The notes: generated by a model not told the origin, from the letters alone. A DNA stretch of 64,000 nucleotides from an uncultured Verrucomicrobiota bacterium (GCA_903922605.1 CAIXUG010000064.1:114290-178289); one strand, 5' to 3'. Counted from the first letter of the stretch, positions 19,299 to 28,497 are shown. Numbers and translations are program-made.

Positions 19299-19354
19299 GA
19301 TTTACGATTTACGATTTACGTGGCTCGCCGTTCGCAGTTCGCCGTTCGCAGTCC
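19299..19354. repeat. Heptanucleotide array upstream of the PSD1 cytochrome gene
   Basis: Eight consecutive 7-bp units in one phase: GATTTAC three times, then GTGGCTC, GCCGTTC, GCAGTTC, GCCGTTC, GCAGTCC. Every unit starts with G and ends with C although the middle changes completely half-way. The array ends 90 bp before the start of the downstream gene, within a 203-bp gap that holds nothing else. Confidence 0.85.
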
Positions 19355-19444
19355 TCCCCCTTCCCGTGAATAACCGACCGCCCTGCCGGAGTCCGCTTTT
19401 GACTTCGGCGACAACGGGTTCAAGCTCACGACACACTCGGATTC

Positions 19445-22400
19445 ATGCGGCTCACCACAAAATCACTTTGGCTCTCCGCGTTGCTGCTCGGCAGCGCTGG
19501 CGGTGGCAGCATTGCGCAGGCGGCGCTGGACCCGGCGCAGGCTGAGTTTTTCGAGAGCAAGGTCCGCCCGGTGTTCGCGGAGCATTGCTACAAGTGCCAC
19601 AGCGCCAAGGCGGAAAAGCTGAAGGGCGAGCTGCGGCTCGACACCAAGGCCGGCACGGCCAAAGGCGGGGCCAACGGCCCGCTGTTCATCGCCGGCAAGC
19701 CGGCGGAAAGTCTGCTCATCCAGGCGGTGCATGGCACGGCCAAGGATCTCGATATCATGCCGCCCAAGGGCGAGCCGTTGAAGCCCGAACAGATCGCGGC
19801 GCTGGAAGCCTGGGTGCAGATGGGCGCGCCCGATCCCCGCGAGGACTTGGTCGTAGTCAATCCGGCCGAAAACCATTGGGCCTTCAAGAAGCCCATCGAG
19901 CCGAAGCTTCCGGAAATTCAAAATTCAAAATTCAAAATTCAAAATTCGATTGACCGGTTTGTCCGGGCGAAATTGGCGGAGAAAGGACTCACCCCCTCAC
20001 CAGCGGCAGACCGCCGCACCTTGCTCCGGCGGGCGACTTTTGATCTGACCGGTCTGCCGCCGACGCCGGAGGAGATGCACGATTTCCTCAGCGACCCCTC
20101 CCCCGAAGCCTTCACCAAGGTGGTGGATCGCCTGCTGGCCTCGCCCCGCTACGGCGAGCGCTGGGGCCGTCACTGGCTGGATGTGGCGCGCTATGCCGAT
20201 TCGAAGGGCTACGTCTTCGAGGAGGAACGCCGTTACGCCTATGCCTACACCTACCGCGACTGGGTGGTGAATGCGCTGAACCGCGACCTGCCTTACGACC
20301 AGTTCCTGATCCAGCAGATCGCGGGCGATCAGATCGCGACCAAAGACGATCCCTGGCCGATGGCCGCACAGGGCTTCCTGACCTTGGGCCGGCGCTTCCT
20401 GAACAACACGCCGGACATCATCGACGACCGGCTCGACGTGGTGTTCCGTGGCACGATGGGCCTCACGGTCGCCTGCGCCCGTTGCCACGACCACAAGTTC
20501 GACCCGATCCCGACCGCTGACTACTACTCGCTCTATGGCGTCTTCGACAGCAGCCATGAGCCGGGCGAAAAGCCGCTGCTAGGACCGAATCCCAATCCGG
20601 CCCTTGCCGCCCAATACGTCGAGGAACGGGCGAAGCGGGAAAAGGAACTGGCCGACTATCGCGTGGAACGTACGGCCGAGGTGCTGAAGAAGCTGCGCGA
20701 ACGAGTCGGCGACTACCTCACAGCGGCCTACGATTCGCTCGGCCTCGACTGGACGAACCTCGAAGGCCTCGCCCGCGTCCGCAGCCTTGATCCCGGCCTG
20801 GTGGCCTCGTGGAAGACGCGTTTCGAGCAGTGGCGCGGCGGGCACAACCCGGTCTTTGCGCCGTGGTTTGCCTTTGCGTCCCTTTCGACCAACGACTTCG
20901 CCGCGCAATCCGCCGGCGTGATCGCCAAACTGAAGCAGCCCGAAGCCGGCAAGCCGATCAACGCCGCCGTGGTCCAGTCGTTCATCACGCAGCCGCCGAC
21001 CAACTTCGCCGAGGTTGCATCGCGCTATGGCCAATTGTTGGGGACCGCCGACACCGCCTGGACCGATGCGCTCGCGGCGGCGACCAAAGATTCCAAGCCC
21101 GCTCCCACCGCTCTCGCGGACGCGACGCAGGAGGAACTGCGCCTCGTACTCACCGGGGCGGATTCGCCCGTGAAGGAGGCGTCGAAGGACATCGACCGTT
21201 TCTTTGACACACCCACCGCCCAGAAGCTGCGCGGGCTCCGTCGCAAGCTCGACGAGCTGGATGCCACGCATCCCGGAGCCCCGCTGCGGGCCATGGCGCT
21301 GGAAGACAACGCCACGCCCAACGAACCGGTCGTCTTCAAGCGCGGCAATCCGGGCAACCACGGGCCCCAGGTGCCCCGGCAGTTCCTCGGCCTCGTCGCC
21401 GGCAAGGATCGGAAACCCTTCACCAAGGGCAGCGGACGGCTCGAACTCGCGCAGGCCATCGCCAGCCGCGACAACCCGCTCACGGCCCGCGTGCTGGTGA
21501 ACCGCGTCTGGCTGCATTACTTCGGCGCCCCGCTCGTCCGCACCCCGAGCGACTTTGGCGTCCGCAGCGATCCACCGATCAACCCCGAGCTGCTCGACCA
21601 TCTCGCCGTCTGGTTCATGGACCACGGCTGGTCCCTCAAACAGCTGCACCGCTACATCCTGCTTTCCGCAACCTACCAGCAGACCAGCGATCCCGGTGAC
21701 GACGCCCGGCTCGTGGCCTCGTTTGCGCGCAACGACAAGGCCGACCCGTTAAACCAGTTCCTCTGGCGCATGAACCGCAAGCGGGTGGATTTCGAGGCCA
21801 TGCGCGACAGCCTGCTCGCCGTCTCGGGGCAGCTCGACGACACGGTCGGCGGCCAACCGGTCGAAATATATGAGGGCAAGGAAGCTCCCCGGCGCACGCT
21901 CTATGGCTTCATCGACCGCCAGAATCTGCCCGGCCTGTTGCGCGCCTTCGACTTCGCCAGCCCCGACACCACGTCGCCCATGCGCTACCAGACCACGGTG
22001 CCGCAGCAGGCGCTGTTCCTGATGAACAGCCCGTTCATGGCGGCCCGCGCCCGGGAGTTTGTCACCCGGCCCTACCTGCACGGGGCCGCTCCTGCCGACC
22101 GGCTCGCACGAATGTACGAGCTGGCCTACCAGCGCCCGCCCAGCCCCGAGGAAAACCAGCTGGCGCTCCATTTCGTCAACCAGCCGATTGCGGCGGCCCC
22201 GGAACCCCTACCCGCCTCGGCCTGGAGCTATGGGACCGGTGAGTTCGATACGAATACCACCCATGTGAAGGACTGGCGCAAGCTCGCCCACTTCAACGGT
22301 AAGACCTGGCAGCATGAGGAAAAGCTGCCTTCCGCCAAGGGCCAATGGACCAGCCTCAACGCCGAAGGGGGGCACCCCGGCCATACCGCCGCCGACTCCG

Positions 22401-22819
22401 CCATCCGCCGCTGGACTGCTCCCGTCGATGGCTCCGTGCGCATCCGGGGCACGCTTGATCATCCCGGCGAGGCCGGCGACGGGGTGCGTGGCCGGATCGT
22501 TTCCAGCCGCACCGGCGAACTGGGTACTTGGGTCGCGCATCACGGCAAGGAAAAGACGGAGATCGCCGAAGTGAAGGTGAAGCGCGGGGACACGCTTGAT
22601 TTCGTCGTCGAGCCGCAGCAGGACGAAAACACGGACAGCTTCAACTGGGCTCCCGTGATTGAACTGACCGGCGAGTCCCCCGCGCACAGCACCGGGACGC
22701 GTTCCTGGAATGCCCGCCGTGACTTCGGCGGCCCGCAGGAGGTCCCCCACCCGCTTTCCCCGTGGGAGCAGCTCGCGCAGGTGCTGCTGAGCGCCAATGA
22801 GTTTGTGTTCGTGGACTGA
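19445..22819 (+). CDS. PSD1 and planctomycete cytochrome c domain protein (PSCyt1-DUF1549-DUF1553)
   Basis: A 1124-residue exported protein. Signal peptide residues 1-27; one c-type heme site CYKCH (48-52) in the PSCyt1 domain (to about 150); DUF1549/PSCyt2 (about 175-380, with RATFDLTGLPPTPEE and HWLDVARYADSKGY); and DUF1553/PSD1 (about 655-920, with NPLTARVLVNRVW and RYQTTVPQQALFLMN). A C-terminal carbohydrate-module-like domain follows. These proteins are hallmarks of Planctomycetes/Verrucomicrobia and are linked to polysaccharide degradation or extracellular electron flow; the reaction is not established. Residues in the PSCyt1-PSCyt2 linker (EIQNSKFKIQNSKFKIQNS) are encoded by a heptanucleotide array. 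Confidence 0.93.
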   Translation: MRLTTKSLWLSALLLGSAGGGSIAQAALDPAQAEFFESKVRPVFAEHCYKCHSAKAEKLKGELRLDTKAGTAKGGANGPLFIAGKPAESLLIQAVHGTAKDLDIMPPKGEPLKPEQIAALEAWVQMGAPDPREDLVVVNPAENHWAFKKPIEPKLPEIQNSKFKIQNSIDRFVRAKLAEKGLTPSPAADRRTLLRRATFDLTGLPPTPEEMHDFLSDPSPEAFTKVVDRLLASPRYGERWGRHWLDVARYADSKGYVFEEERRYAYAYTYRDWVVNALNRDLPYDQFLIQQIAGDQIATKDDPWPMAAQGFLTLGRRFLNNTPDIIDDRLDVVFRGTMGLTVACARCHDHKFDPIPTADYYSLYGVFDSSHEPGEKPLLGPNPNPALAAQYVEERAKREKELADYRVERTAEVLKKLRERVGDYLTAAYDSLGLDWTNLEGLARVRSLDPGLVASWKTRFEQWRGGHNPVFAPWFAFASLSTNDFAAQSAGVIAKLKQPEAGKPINAAVVQSFITQPPTNFAEVASRYGQLLGTADTAWTDALAAATKDSKPAPTALADATQEELRLVLTGADSPVKEASKDIDRFFDTPTAQKLRGLRRKLDELDATHPGAPLRAMALEDNATPNEPVVFKRGNPGNHGPQVPRQFLGLVAGKDRKPFTKGSGRLELAQAIASRDNPLTARVLVNRVWLHYFGAPLVRTPSDFGVRSDPPINPELLDHLAVWFMDHGWSLKQLHRYILLSATYQQTSDPGDDARLVASFARNDKADPLNQFLWRMNRKRVDFEAMRDSLLAVSGQLDDTVGGQPVEIYEGKEAPRRTLYGFIDRQNLPGLLRAFDFASPDTTSPMRYQTTVPQQALFLMNSPFMAARAREFVTRPYLHGAAPADRLARMYELAYQRPPSPEENQLALHFVNQPIAAAPEPLPASAWSYGTGEFDTNTTHVKDWRKLAHFNGKTWQHEEKLPSAKGQWTSLNAEGGHPGHTAADSAIRRWTAPVDGSVRIRGTLDHPGEAGDGVRGRIVSSRTGELGTWVAHHGKEKTEIAEVKVKRGDTLDFVVEPQQDENTDSFNWAPVIELTGESPAHSTGTRSWNARRDFGGPQEVPHPLSPWEQLAQVLLSANEFVFVD
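19913..19947. repeat. Heptanucleotide array inside the PSD1 cytochrome ORF
   Basis: GAAATTC is followed by four exact copies of AAAATTC. The 35 bp encode an Ile/Gln/Asn/Ser/Lys/Phe-rich linker. Because 7 is not a multiple of 3, gain or loss of one copy would shift the reading frame of a 1124-codon gene. Confidence 0.9.
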
Positions 22820-22866
22820 GCGGGCCGGCTTGCGAGCCGCTCTTCACGTCCTTAGCTTCGCCGCGC

Positions 22867-23499
22867 TTGAAAAAAACCGTCCGCCCCGAAATCCCGCGCA
22901 AGACGATCTATCGTCTGTCGGTCTATCTGCGCTGCCTGCAGCGGTTGCGGGAGAACCAGCTCCAGACGGTGAGCAGCGAGGCCTTGGCCCGCGTCGCCGG
23001 GGTGAAGCCGACGCAGCTGCGGAAGGATCTCACCTATTTCGGACAGTTTGGGACGCGTGGGCTGGGCTATGACGTGGATCAGCTCGCGAAGATGATTTCC
23101 GACCTGCTCGGCACGAACCGCCTCCAGCCGGTCGTGCTCATCGGGGTCGGCAATCTCGGCACCGCGCTGCTCAGCTACCGCGGCTTCGAGCAGGAAGGTT
23201 TCGAGATTGTAGGCGCGTTTGACCAGGACATGAAGCGGCCGCGGGACAAACCGATCAAAACGCCGCTCTATTCGCTGGAACGCCTCAGCGAAATCATCCA
23301 CGACCGCGCCGTCCGGATGGCCATCATCACCGTGCCTGCCGAGGCCGCCCAGGAGGTGGCCAACCAGCTCGTCGAACACGGCGTCACCGGCATCCTCAAC
23401 TTCTCGCCGGCCATGCTCTCCGTGCCCGAACACGTCATGGTCAACAACGTGAACCTGGCCATCGAGCTGGAGAACCTCAGTTACTTTATCCAGGACTGA
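22867..23499 (+). CDS. rex: Redox-sensing transcriptional repressor Rex
   Basis: A 210-residue Rex: N-terminal winged-helix DNA-binding domain (TIYRLSVYLRCLQRL, then RKDLTYFGQFGTRGLGY) and a Rossmann NADH-binding domain with GVGNLG at 93-98 and DQDM after the next strand. Rex represses respiratory and fermentation genes at high NAD+/NADH and releases DNA when NADH rises. The start is TTG at 22867, the only in-frame start giving the full N-terminal helix. The downstream 107 bp are an inverted-repeat element. Its targets in this window are not evident. Confidence 0.95.
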   Translation: MKKTVRPEIPRKTIYRLSVYLRCLQRLRENQLQTVSSEALARVAGVKPTQLRKDLTYFGQFGTRGLGYDVDQLAKMISDLLGTNRLQPVVLIGVGNLGTALLSYRGFEQEGFEIVGAFDQDMKRPRDKPIKTPLYSLERLSEIIHDRAVRMAIITVPAEAAQEVANQLVEHGVTGILNFSPAMLSVPEHVMVNNVNLAIELENLSYFIQD

Positions 23500-23606
23500 G
23501 CTTAGTAGGACGGGCCGCCGGCCCGTCGAGTACGCCGACCTGCCAGGTTGGCGTGCGGGCTGGCAGCCCGCACTACATAACGGGCCAGCGGCCCGTCCTA
23601 CTAAGC
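23500..23606. repeat. Inverted-repeat element B between rex and holB
   Basis: A 107-bp element whose 26-bp ends (23500-23525 and 23581-23606) are inverted copies with a single mismatch and begin GCTTAGTAGGACGGGC. The centre contains a further palindrome around GTGCGGGCTGGCAGCCCGCAC. It starts immediately after the rex stop codon, so its RNA form could act as a 3' hairpin for rex. A partial relative (GTAGGACGGCGCGTCC...) lies near 53055. Confidence 0.85.
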
Positions 23607-23656
23607 CGACAAATTCCCTGTTGTCGTCCCGTCCCGGCTGTCAAATTGCCGGTGCC

Positions 23657-24694
23657 ATGCCCGCCGAGCCGAGCGCCAGTTCCCGCGCCGAGACCGCTGC
23701 CGAGCTGCTTCGTCGCAGCCTCGAACGCGGCCGGCTCGCGCATGCGTATCTCTTTCTGGGCGACGATCTCGGCGTGCTGGAGGATGCCGCCCTCCGCCTC
23801 GCGCAGACGCTGAACTGCCTGCAGCCCCCGACGCTCGGAGCGAACGGCGTGCCGGTCGAACCCTGCGGGACCTGCCTCAACTGCCGCCGTATCACCTCGC
23901 GGAACCATCCCGATGTCGCCTGGGTACGGCCGGAGATGAAGTCACGGATCATCAGCGTGGACCAGACGCGTGGGGTCATCGACCGGATGAACCTCAAGAC
24001 CACGGAAGCGGCGCACAAGATCGCCATTTTCGTGGCGGCGGACCGCATGAACACCAGCGCGTCGAACGCCTTCCTCAAGACGCTGGAGGAGCCGCCGGCC
24101 GGGTCGGTGCTCATCTTGCTCAGCGTCGAGCCGGACCGCCTGCTCGAAACGATCCTCTCACGCTGCCAGCGGCTCAGTTTCGCCAGCGGCCTCGTGCGGG
24201 TCGAGGAATCGGTCGCCGGCTGGATCGGTGAATTTGCCGCGCTCGCACAGCCCGCCTCGCCCGGCCTGATGGGGCGTTACCGGCTGCTGGGCACGCTGCT
24301 GAACACCCTTTCGCAGACGAAGGAGATCATCGAGGAGGCGCTCACCGCGCAATCGCCGCTGACGAAGCATCCCGACGCCGAGCCGTCCCAGCGCGAGCGC
24401 TGGGAGGATGAACTTACCGCCTCGGTCGAGGCGGAGTATCGCCGGCGTCGCGCCGCCTTCCTCGCCGGCTTGCAGGCATGGCTGCGTGACGTCTGGCTGG
24501 GGACGCTCGGCACCGAAGCCGGGCTGGCGTTCCTGCCGCAGTTTGCCCCGGCGACCGCAGCGGTCGCCCGCCGGCTTTCGCCCCCGGAGGCGCGTCGCAA
24601 TCTGGAATCGTGGGAAGCCACGCAGCGCATGCTGTTCACCAACGCGCAGGAAGCCCTCGTGCTGGAGGTCGGCCTGCTCCGGCTCACGCTGTGA
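23657..24694 (+). CDS. holB: DNA polymerase III delta' subunit
   Basis: This 345-residue protein resembles clamp-loader delta'/gamma ATPases: LERGRLAHAYLFLGDD at the start (no intact Walker A GKT, as expected for delta'), a zinc-module CGTCLNCRRI near 75-85, and the SNAFLKTLEEPPAGSVLIL motif with ILSRCQRLSF typical of the family. It would form part of the loader that places the beta clamp on DNA. The ATG at 23657 is preferred to an upstream non-ATG start. Its stop overlaps the GTG of the next gene (GTGA). Confidence 0.9.
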   Translation: MPAEPSASSRAETAAELLRRSLERGRLAHAYLFLGDDLGVLEDAALRLAQTLNCLQPPTLGANGVPVEPCGTCLNCRRITSRNHPDVAWVRPEMKSRIISVDQTRGVIDRMNLKTTEAAHKIAIFVAADRMNTSASNAFLKTLEEPPAGSVLILLSVEPDRLLETILSRCQRLSFASGLVRVEESVAGWIGEFAALAQPASPGLMGRYRLLGTLLNTLSQTKEIIEEALTAQSPLTKHPDAEPSQRERWEDELTASVEAEYRRRRAAFLAGLQAWLRDVWLGTLGTEAGLAFLPQFAPATAAVARRLSPPEARRNLESWEATQRMLFTNAQEALVLEVGLLRLTL

Positions 24695-26109
24695 AAGCCT
24701 CATCAGCACCGGCCGCCGGCCCTGTGCGCCTGGAAGCGCGCGAGGTTTATACGTTGGTGTTTGGCCTGTTTCTGGGGCTTGCCCTGCTCAAGTTCGGCAA
24801 CCCCGTCATCCTCGACCGTCAGGTCACCGCCCCCGCCGATCTGGGCGAGGCGTTGACGACCTCTTGGCCGGTGAAATGGGGAAACACGCTGCTCCTGCTG
24901 CTCGCCCTGGCCGCCGTGCCACTGGCCAAGCAGGGGCGCGAGCTCCCCGGCAAATCCGCCAAACTGTGGGACTTCGCCCCCTGGATGGCACCCCTGCTCT
25001 GGCTCGGCTGGCAATACGGCGCCGGCACGCATTCGGTGGATGCCACCCTCACCCAGGTCACGCTCACGCACTTCACCGCGTGCGTGACGTGCTACCTTAT
25101 CGGTTACTTCGTCCTCAGCCGGGTGGCCACGCGCCTGCTGCTGATCGGCCTGCTCGCCGCCCTCACGCTCTGCCTGGTGCGCGGGGTGAACCAGCACAAC
25201 GTCGAGTTCAAGCGCGACCGCCAGGCGCTCGTCGAAGGCCAGAGCGCTGGCTGGACGAACTTCCCACCCGAAGCGCTGGCGGAGATGAAACAGAGCGGGC
25301 TGATCCTCCACACCAATGGCGTGGACATCGCCAACCCGGTCATCCTGCTGAAGCTCGAACGCGGCCGCATCAACGGCACCCTGGTCTATCCCAACGCCTT
25401 TGCCGGCGTGCTGCTGCTGCTGCTGCCCGCCGCCTTGGCGCTCGCGGTGTTTGGCACCGCCGACATGAAACCGTCCATCCGGGGGCTGCTCATCACGCTG
25501 ACGGTCCTGCTGGGTTTCGGCTGCCTGTATTGGACCGGCTCCAAATCCGGCTGGCTGATTGCGCTCGGCCTCGGAGCCGGCTGCCTGTTCCGGCTGAACT
25601 GGTCGCGCCGCTGGAAAATGATCGCCCTGTCGGTACTGCTGGTGCTGGGGCTGACCGCCTTCGCCGTGAAATTTCGCAGCTACTTCGCCAACGGTGCCAC
25701 GAGCGTCGGGGCGCGCTTTGACTACTGGCGGGCGGCCACAAAAACGGCGGTGGACAATCCGTGGTTTGGCACGGGGCCGGGAACCTTCCAGCGCCCCTAC
25801 GCCAAACTGAAGTCGCCCGACGCCGAGATGGCCCGGCTCGTTCACAACGACTATCTGGAACAGTTCTCCGACTCCGGCCTCGTGGGCGGCCTCGCCTATC
25901 TCTCCTGGATCGCCCTGACCATCACCCTGCTGGCCCGCAAATGGGCGTCCGCCAAGGACCCGCTGATGTTTGCGCTGTTCCTTGGCCTCATCGGCTGGTT
26001 CGCGCAGGGGTTTGTCGAGTTTGGCCTCTATATTCCGGCGCTCGCTTGGACGGCTTTTGCCTTTGCCGGCACGTTGCTCGCCGCACCGCGCCCGGAAGTT
26101 ACTCGGTGA
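24691..26109 (+). CDS. O-antigen ligase/polymerase-like membrane protein
   Basis: A 472-residue polytopic protein with about 11-12 hydrophobic helices. It carries a Wzy_C-type region: long periplasmic loop, then RGRINGTLVYPNAFAGVLLLL, WTGSKSGWLIAL, and GARFDYWRAATKTAVDNPWFGTGPGTF followed by HNDYLEQFSDSGL. These Arg- and His-containing loops are characteristic of O-antigen ligases and Wzy polymerases, which move lipid-linked glycans in the periplasm. The GTG start at 24691 overlaps the holB stop by four bases. No glycan-assembly cluster is nearby. Confidence 0.87.
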   Translation: MKASSAPAAGPVRLEAREVYTLVFGLFLGLALLKFGNPVILDRQVTAPADLGEALTTSWPVKWGNTLLLLLALAAVPLAKQGRELPGKSAKLWDFAPWMAPLLWLGWQYGAGTHSVDATLTQVTLTHFTACVTCYLIGYFVLSRVATRLLLIGLLAALTLCLVRGVNQHNVEFKRDRQALVEGQSAGWTNFPPEALAEMKQSGLILHTNGVDIANPVILLKLERGRINGTLVYPNAFAGVLLLLLPAALALAVFGTADMKPSIRGLLITLTVLLGFGCLYWTGSKSGWLIALGLGAGCLFRLNWSRRWKMIALSVLLVLGLTAFAVKFRSYFANGATSVGARFDYWRAATKTAVDNPWFGTGPGTFQRPYAKLKSPDAEMARLVHNDYLEQFSDSGLVGGLAYLSWIALTITLLARKWASAKDPLMFALFLGLIGWFAQGFVEFGLYIPALAWTAFAFAGTLLAAPRPEVTR

Positions 26110-26181
26110 AATGCAACCGTGCCGTCAGGGATGGACAGAAACGACGGCGCAGCAGAAGCTGATCCGAGGTACCGCCCGCCT

Positions 26182-26547
26182 ATGATGACTCACAACACCC
26201 GCTTCGCGTACACCGTCATTACGAACACTCTGGCTATCCTCTGCCTGACACTCGGCATCTCCTGGCTGGAGCCGCTGGCTGTGCCACTGTGGCTAATGCC
26301 CGAGTGGCGTAGACGAAGGAAAGTGTCTCCACGATTCGCCTTGGCCGGAAGTGTTCTGGGCGTTGCCGTGGCCGTGTGGACGTTCAGCATCGCTTGGCGT
26401 TTGGGAACTGTCTTCACCAGAAAGCCTGAGGAGCCTTGGCTCATGACGTTATGGGTCGTTGTTTGGGCCCTCATGCTCATCACAGAAAGTGTTTGGTGGT
26501 GGCAGAGCCGGCCACAAAATCTGGCAAAGCCGGAAGGCAGCGCCTAG
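26182..26547 (+). CDS. Small membrane protein of unknown function
   Basis: 121 residues from the ATG at 26182 (a second ATG follows at once). Three hydrophobic helices are visible (VITNTLAILCLTLGISW, FALAGSVLGVAVAVWTFSIAW, LWVVVWALMLITESVWWW), separated by an Arg/Lys cluster. No family is recognised. Its base composition is lower in GC than the neighbours, which may point to recent acquisition. It meets the minus-strand gene tail to tail with a 4-base overlap at 26544-26547. Confidence 0.55.
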   Translation: MMTHNTRFAYTVITNTLAILCLTLGISWLEPLAVPLWLMPEWRRRRKVSPRFALAGSVLGVAVAVWTFSIAWRLGTVFTRKPEEPWLMTLWVVVWALMLITESVWWWQSRPQNLAKPEGSA

Positions 26548-26876
26548 ATCCCCAGGTTCGACAACATGGTGGCGATCCGGTTGACCACCTCTACGAGCTT
26601 CGGGTGGGTTTGCTCAAATTCCGAAACCGAGCCCGTCAGCCGATCCTGCGCCGACTGGCGTGCCGCCGGGCGGCCGCCTTCAATGATCACCTCGTCCGCA
26701 TACGCGCGCGTGTGCGCAGCGATGTTCTGCGCCTGCTCACCGCGCGTCTTCGCCAGTTCGCCGACCTCCTGCTTGAGGGTGGCCACCAGCGCCAGCAATT
26801 CCGCGCGGCGGGTGTCCGGAATGGACTGCGATTGACGGATGCGGGCTTCGATCTCGGCGATGGTTTTAGGAATCAT
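26544..26876 (-). CDS. Small helical protein, DUF4404-like
   Basis: 110 residues, almost entirely amphipathic helix: IAEIEARIRQSQSIPDTRRAELLALVATLKQEVGEL, then a second helical stretch with HPKLVEVVNRIATMLSNLGI at the end. The layout is similar to the small DUF4404 proteins, whose function is unknown. This is a likeness by eye, not a firm match. There is no signal or membrane segment, so it should be cytoplasmic. Confidence 0.6.
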   Translation of the reverse strand: MIPKTIAEIEARIRQSQSIPDTRRAELLALVATLKQEVGELAKTRGEQAQNIAAHTRAYADEVIIEGGRPAARQSAQDRLTGSVSEFEQTHPKLVEVVNRIATMLSNLGI

Positions 26877-27020
26877 ACGGCAGTCTGACTGACCGCCCGC
26901 AACCTAGCCCAGTCGGGGGCGCGTGGAAAGCAGGGTTAACCCGCCCCTTGGAAGGCGGGCACATCCTTTCACTGTGGTCGGCCGCTGACATCGGAAGGCG
27001 GGTCACCCCTGATGAACGCG

Positions 27021-27187
27021 GGCCGTTCTCCCTCACCCTGCCATCTCCCGCTGGGAGAGGGAAACGCCGGGGGATGTCGCCGGCCAGCGGGAGATTTCCC
27101 GGCCAATCCCGCGCGTGCCTTGGCCGAGCGGCGGGCGACCATTCTCCCTCTCCTGGCGGGAGAGGGCCGGGGTGAGGGGGAACGGCC
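27021..27187. repeat. Inverted-repeat element C (CCCTCACCC family)
   Basis: A 167-bp element with 23-bp inverted ends (27021-27043 and 27165-27187; outermost GGCCGTTC and GAACGGCC, then CCCTCACCC and GGGTGAGGG). Inner arms carry CTCTCCC/GGGAGAG steps. Similar Pro-rich-coding GC repeats with CCCTCACCC are widespread in high-GC genomes. It occupies the middle of the 413-bp gap between the DUF4404-like and NagX-like genes; I see no gene in the rest of that gap. Confidence 0.8.
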
Positions 27188-27289
27188 ACCCGACTTTGCC
27201 CGCGTTCCGAATGCCCCAGACCAACCACTGTAAATAGATGCGCCCGTGGAAGGCCTGCACATGGCCCTGGTCCCATTCCCTCAGCTGCC

Positions 27290-28450
27290 TTAGACGCGAA
27301 GGAAAATCTTCCGGTTGTAGAGGAACCGGCAGATCAGGAAGGAGCAGCCCAGCCCCAAAAGGGCGATCACCAGGTTGCCCAGACCGTGATGGATGCCTTC
27401 GAAGAAGGCGCTGACATTGCCCCCGACCAGGCGCTTCGCCACGCCGTCGAAGCTCACGACCGCGGCAATCAGATAGATCGTGATGGCGTTCGTCCCGATC
27501 CAGACCCACGGGCGGCACCAGGTCCGGTGATTGCGCACGTCGATGAGGTAGTAGAACGAGGCCAGCAGGACCGAACTGATGCCGGCGGTCAGCAGGACGA
27601 ACGAGGAGGTCCAGATTTTCTTGATGATCGGGAACTGGAAGTTCCAGAGGAGTGCGGCCGCGATTCCGGCAACTCCCCAGAGCAGAAGCAGACGGACCTT
27701 CCGGGCAGGCTCGACCGATGGATTCCGGATCAGCAGGCCGGCGAACACCCCCAACAGGCTCGACGCGATCGCCGGAAGCGTGCTGAGGATGCCTTCCGGA
27801 TCGTGGTCGCCGTCCCATCTCCGGAAGGGCAGATACATCTTGTCGATCCAGTTGGTGAGATTGTGCCCCTCGGCAAAATCGCCCGCTCCAAACCCGGGCA
27901 CTGGGATGAACGTGAGCATCGCCCAGTAGCCGACCAGCAGCGAGACCGTGAGGACCACCAGCGCCCGCGTGTTCAGCCAGACAAACGCCAGCCCCGCCGC
28001 GCACGAACAAAGGGCGAGACGCTGCAGCACGCCCAGCAGCCGCACATGGTCCAATCCGTTCGCGATGCCATGATAGACCAGGATTCCAAAAAGGAAGAGA
28101 ATCGCACTGCGACGGACGATCTTGAGCGAAGCCTGTCCTTTGCCCTCGGCGGCGACCGCCTTGGTCAGGGAGAACACCAGGGAAACCCCGATGAGGAAGG
28201 CAAACAGGGGAAAGATGAGGTCGTAGAAATGAAATCCCGCCCACGGGGCATGCTGGAGCCGCGCGTTCAACGAGGGCTCCATCGGGAACATCTCCGAAAT
28301 CGACTCAAAGACTTCCTCCATCCCCACGATGAAGAACATGTCGAAGCCCCGCAGGGCATCCAGCGACATGATGCGTTGCGTGGGCTGTGGCGCTGGTTCC
28401 GGGGACTGCCGTGACACCAGATCCGAGGATGGCGAGGAGGTCGTGGACAT
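27290..28450 (-). CDS. NagX/DUF5009-type membrane acyltransferase-like protein
   Basis: A 386-residue protein with ten or so transmembrane helices and the signature start RIMSLDALRGFDMFFIVGMEE (about 27-47), followed by WAGFHFYDLIFPLFAFLIGVS. This places it with heparan-alpha-glucosaminide N-acetyltransferase-like proteins (NagX/DUF5009), which are proposed to acetylate amino sugars across a membrane. In Bacteroidetes and Verrucomicrobia they sit with amino-sugar catabolism genes. Here a heptamer array and a REPIN-like element lie just upstream of the start codon. Confidence 0.85.
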   Translation of the reverse strand: MSTTSSPSSDLVSRQSPEPAPQPTQRIMSLDALRGFDMFFIVGMEEVFESISEMFPMEPSLNARLQHAPWAGFHFYDLIFPLFAFLIGVSLVFSLTKAVAAEGKGQASLKIVRRSAILFLFGILVYHGIANGLDHVRLLGVLQRLALCSCAAGLAFVWLNTRALVVLTVSLLVGYWAMLTFIPVPGFGAGDFAEGHNLTNWIDKMYLPFRRWDGDHDPEGILSTLPAIASSLLGVFAGLLIRNPSVEPARKVRLLLLWGVAGIAAALLWNFQFPIIKKIWTSSFVLLTAGISSVLLASFYYLIDVRNHRTWCRPWVWIGTNAITIYLIAAVVSFDGVAKRLVGGNVSAFFEGIHHGLGNLVIALLGLGCSFLICRFLYNRKIFLRV

Positions 28451-28497
28451 GCGCGGACTCTGCCGGCCTTGGCTTCCGGTTCAAACGAAAATTCGAA

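Noticed and set aside
22826..22850. Hairpin after the PSD1 cytochrome gene as a terminator
   Set aside because: CGGCT/AGCCG stem is short and not followed by a T-run.
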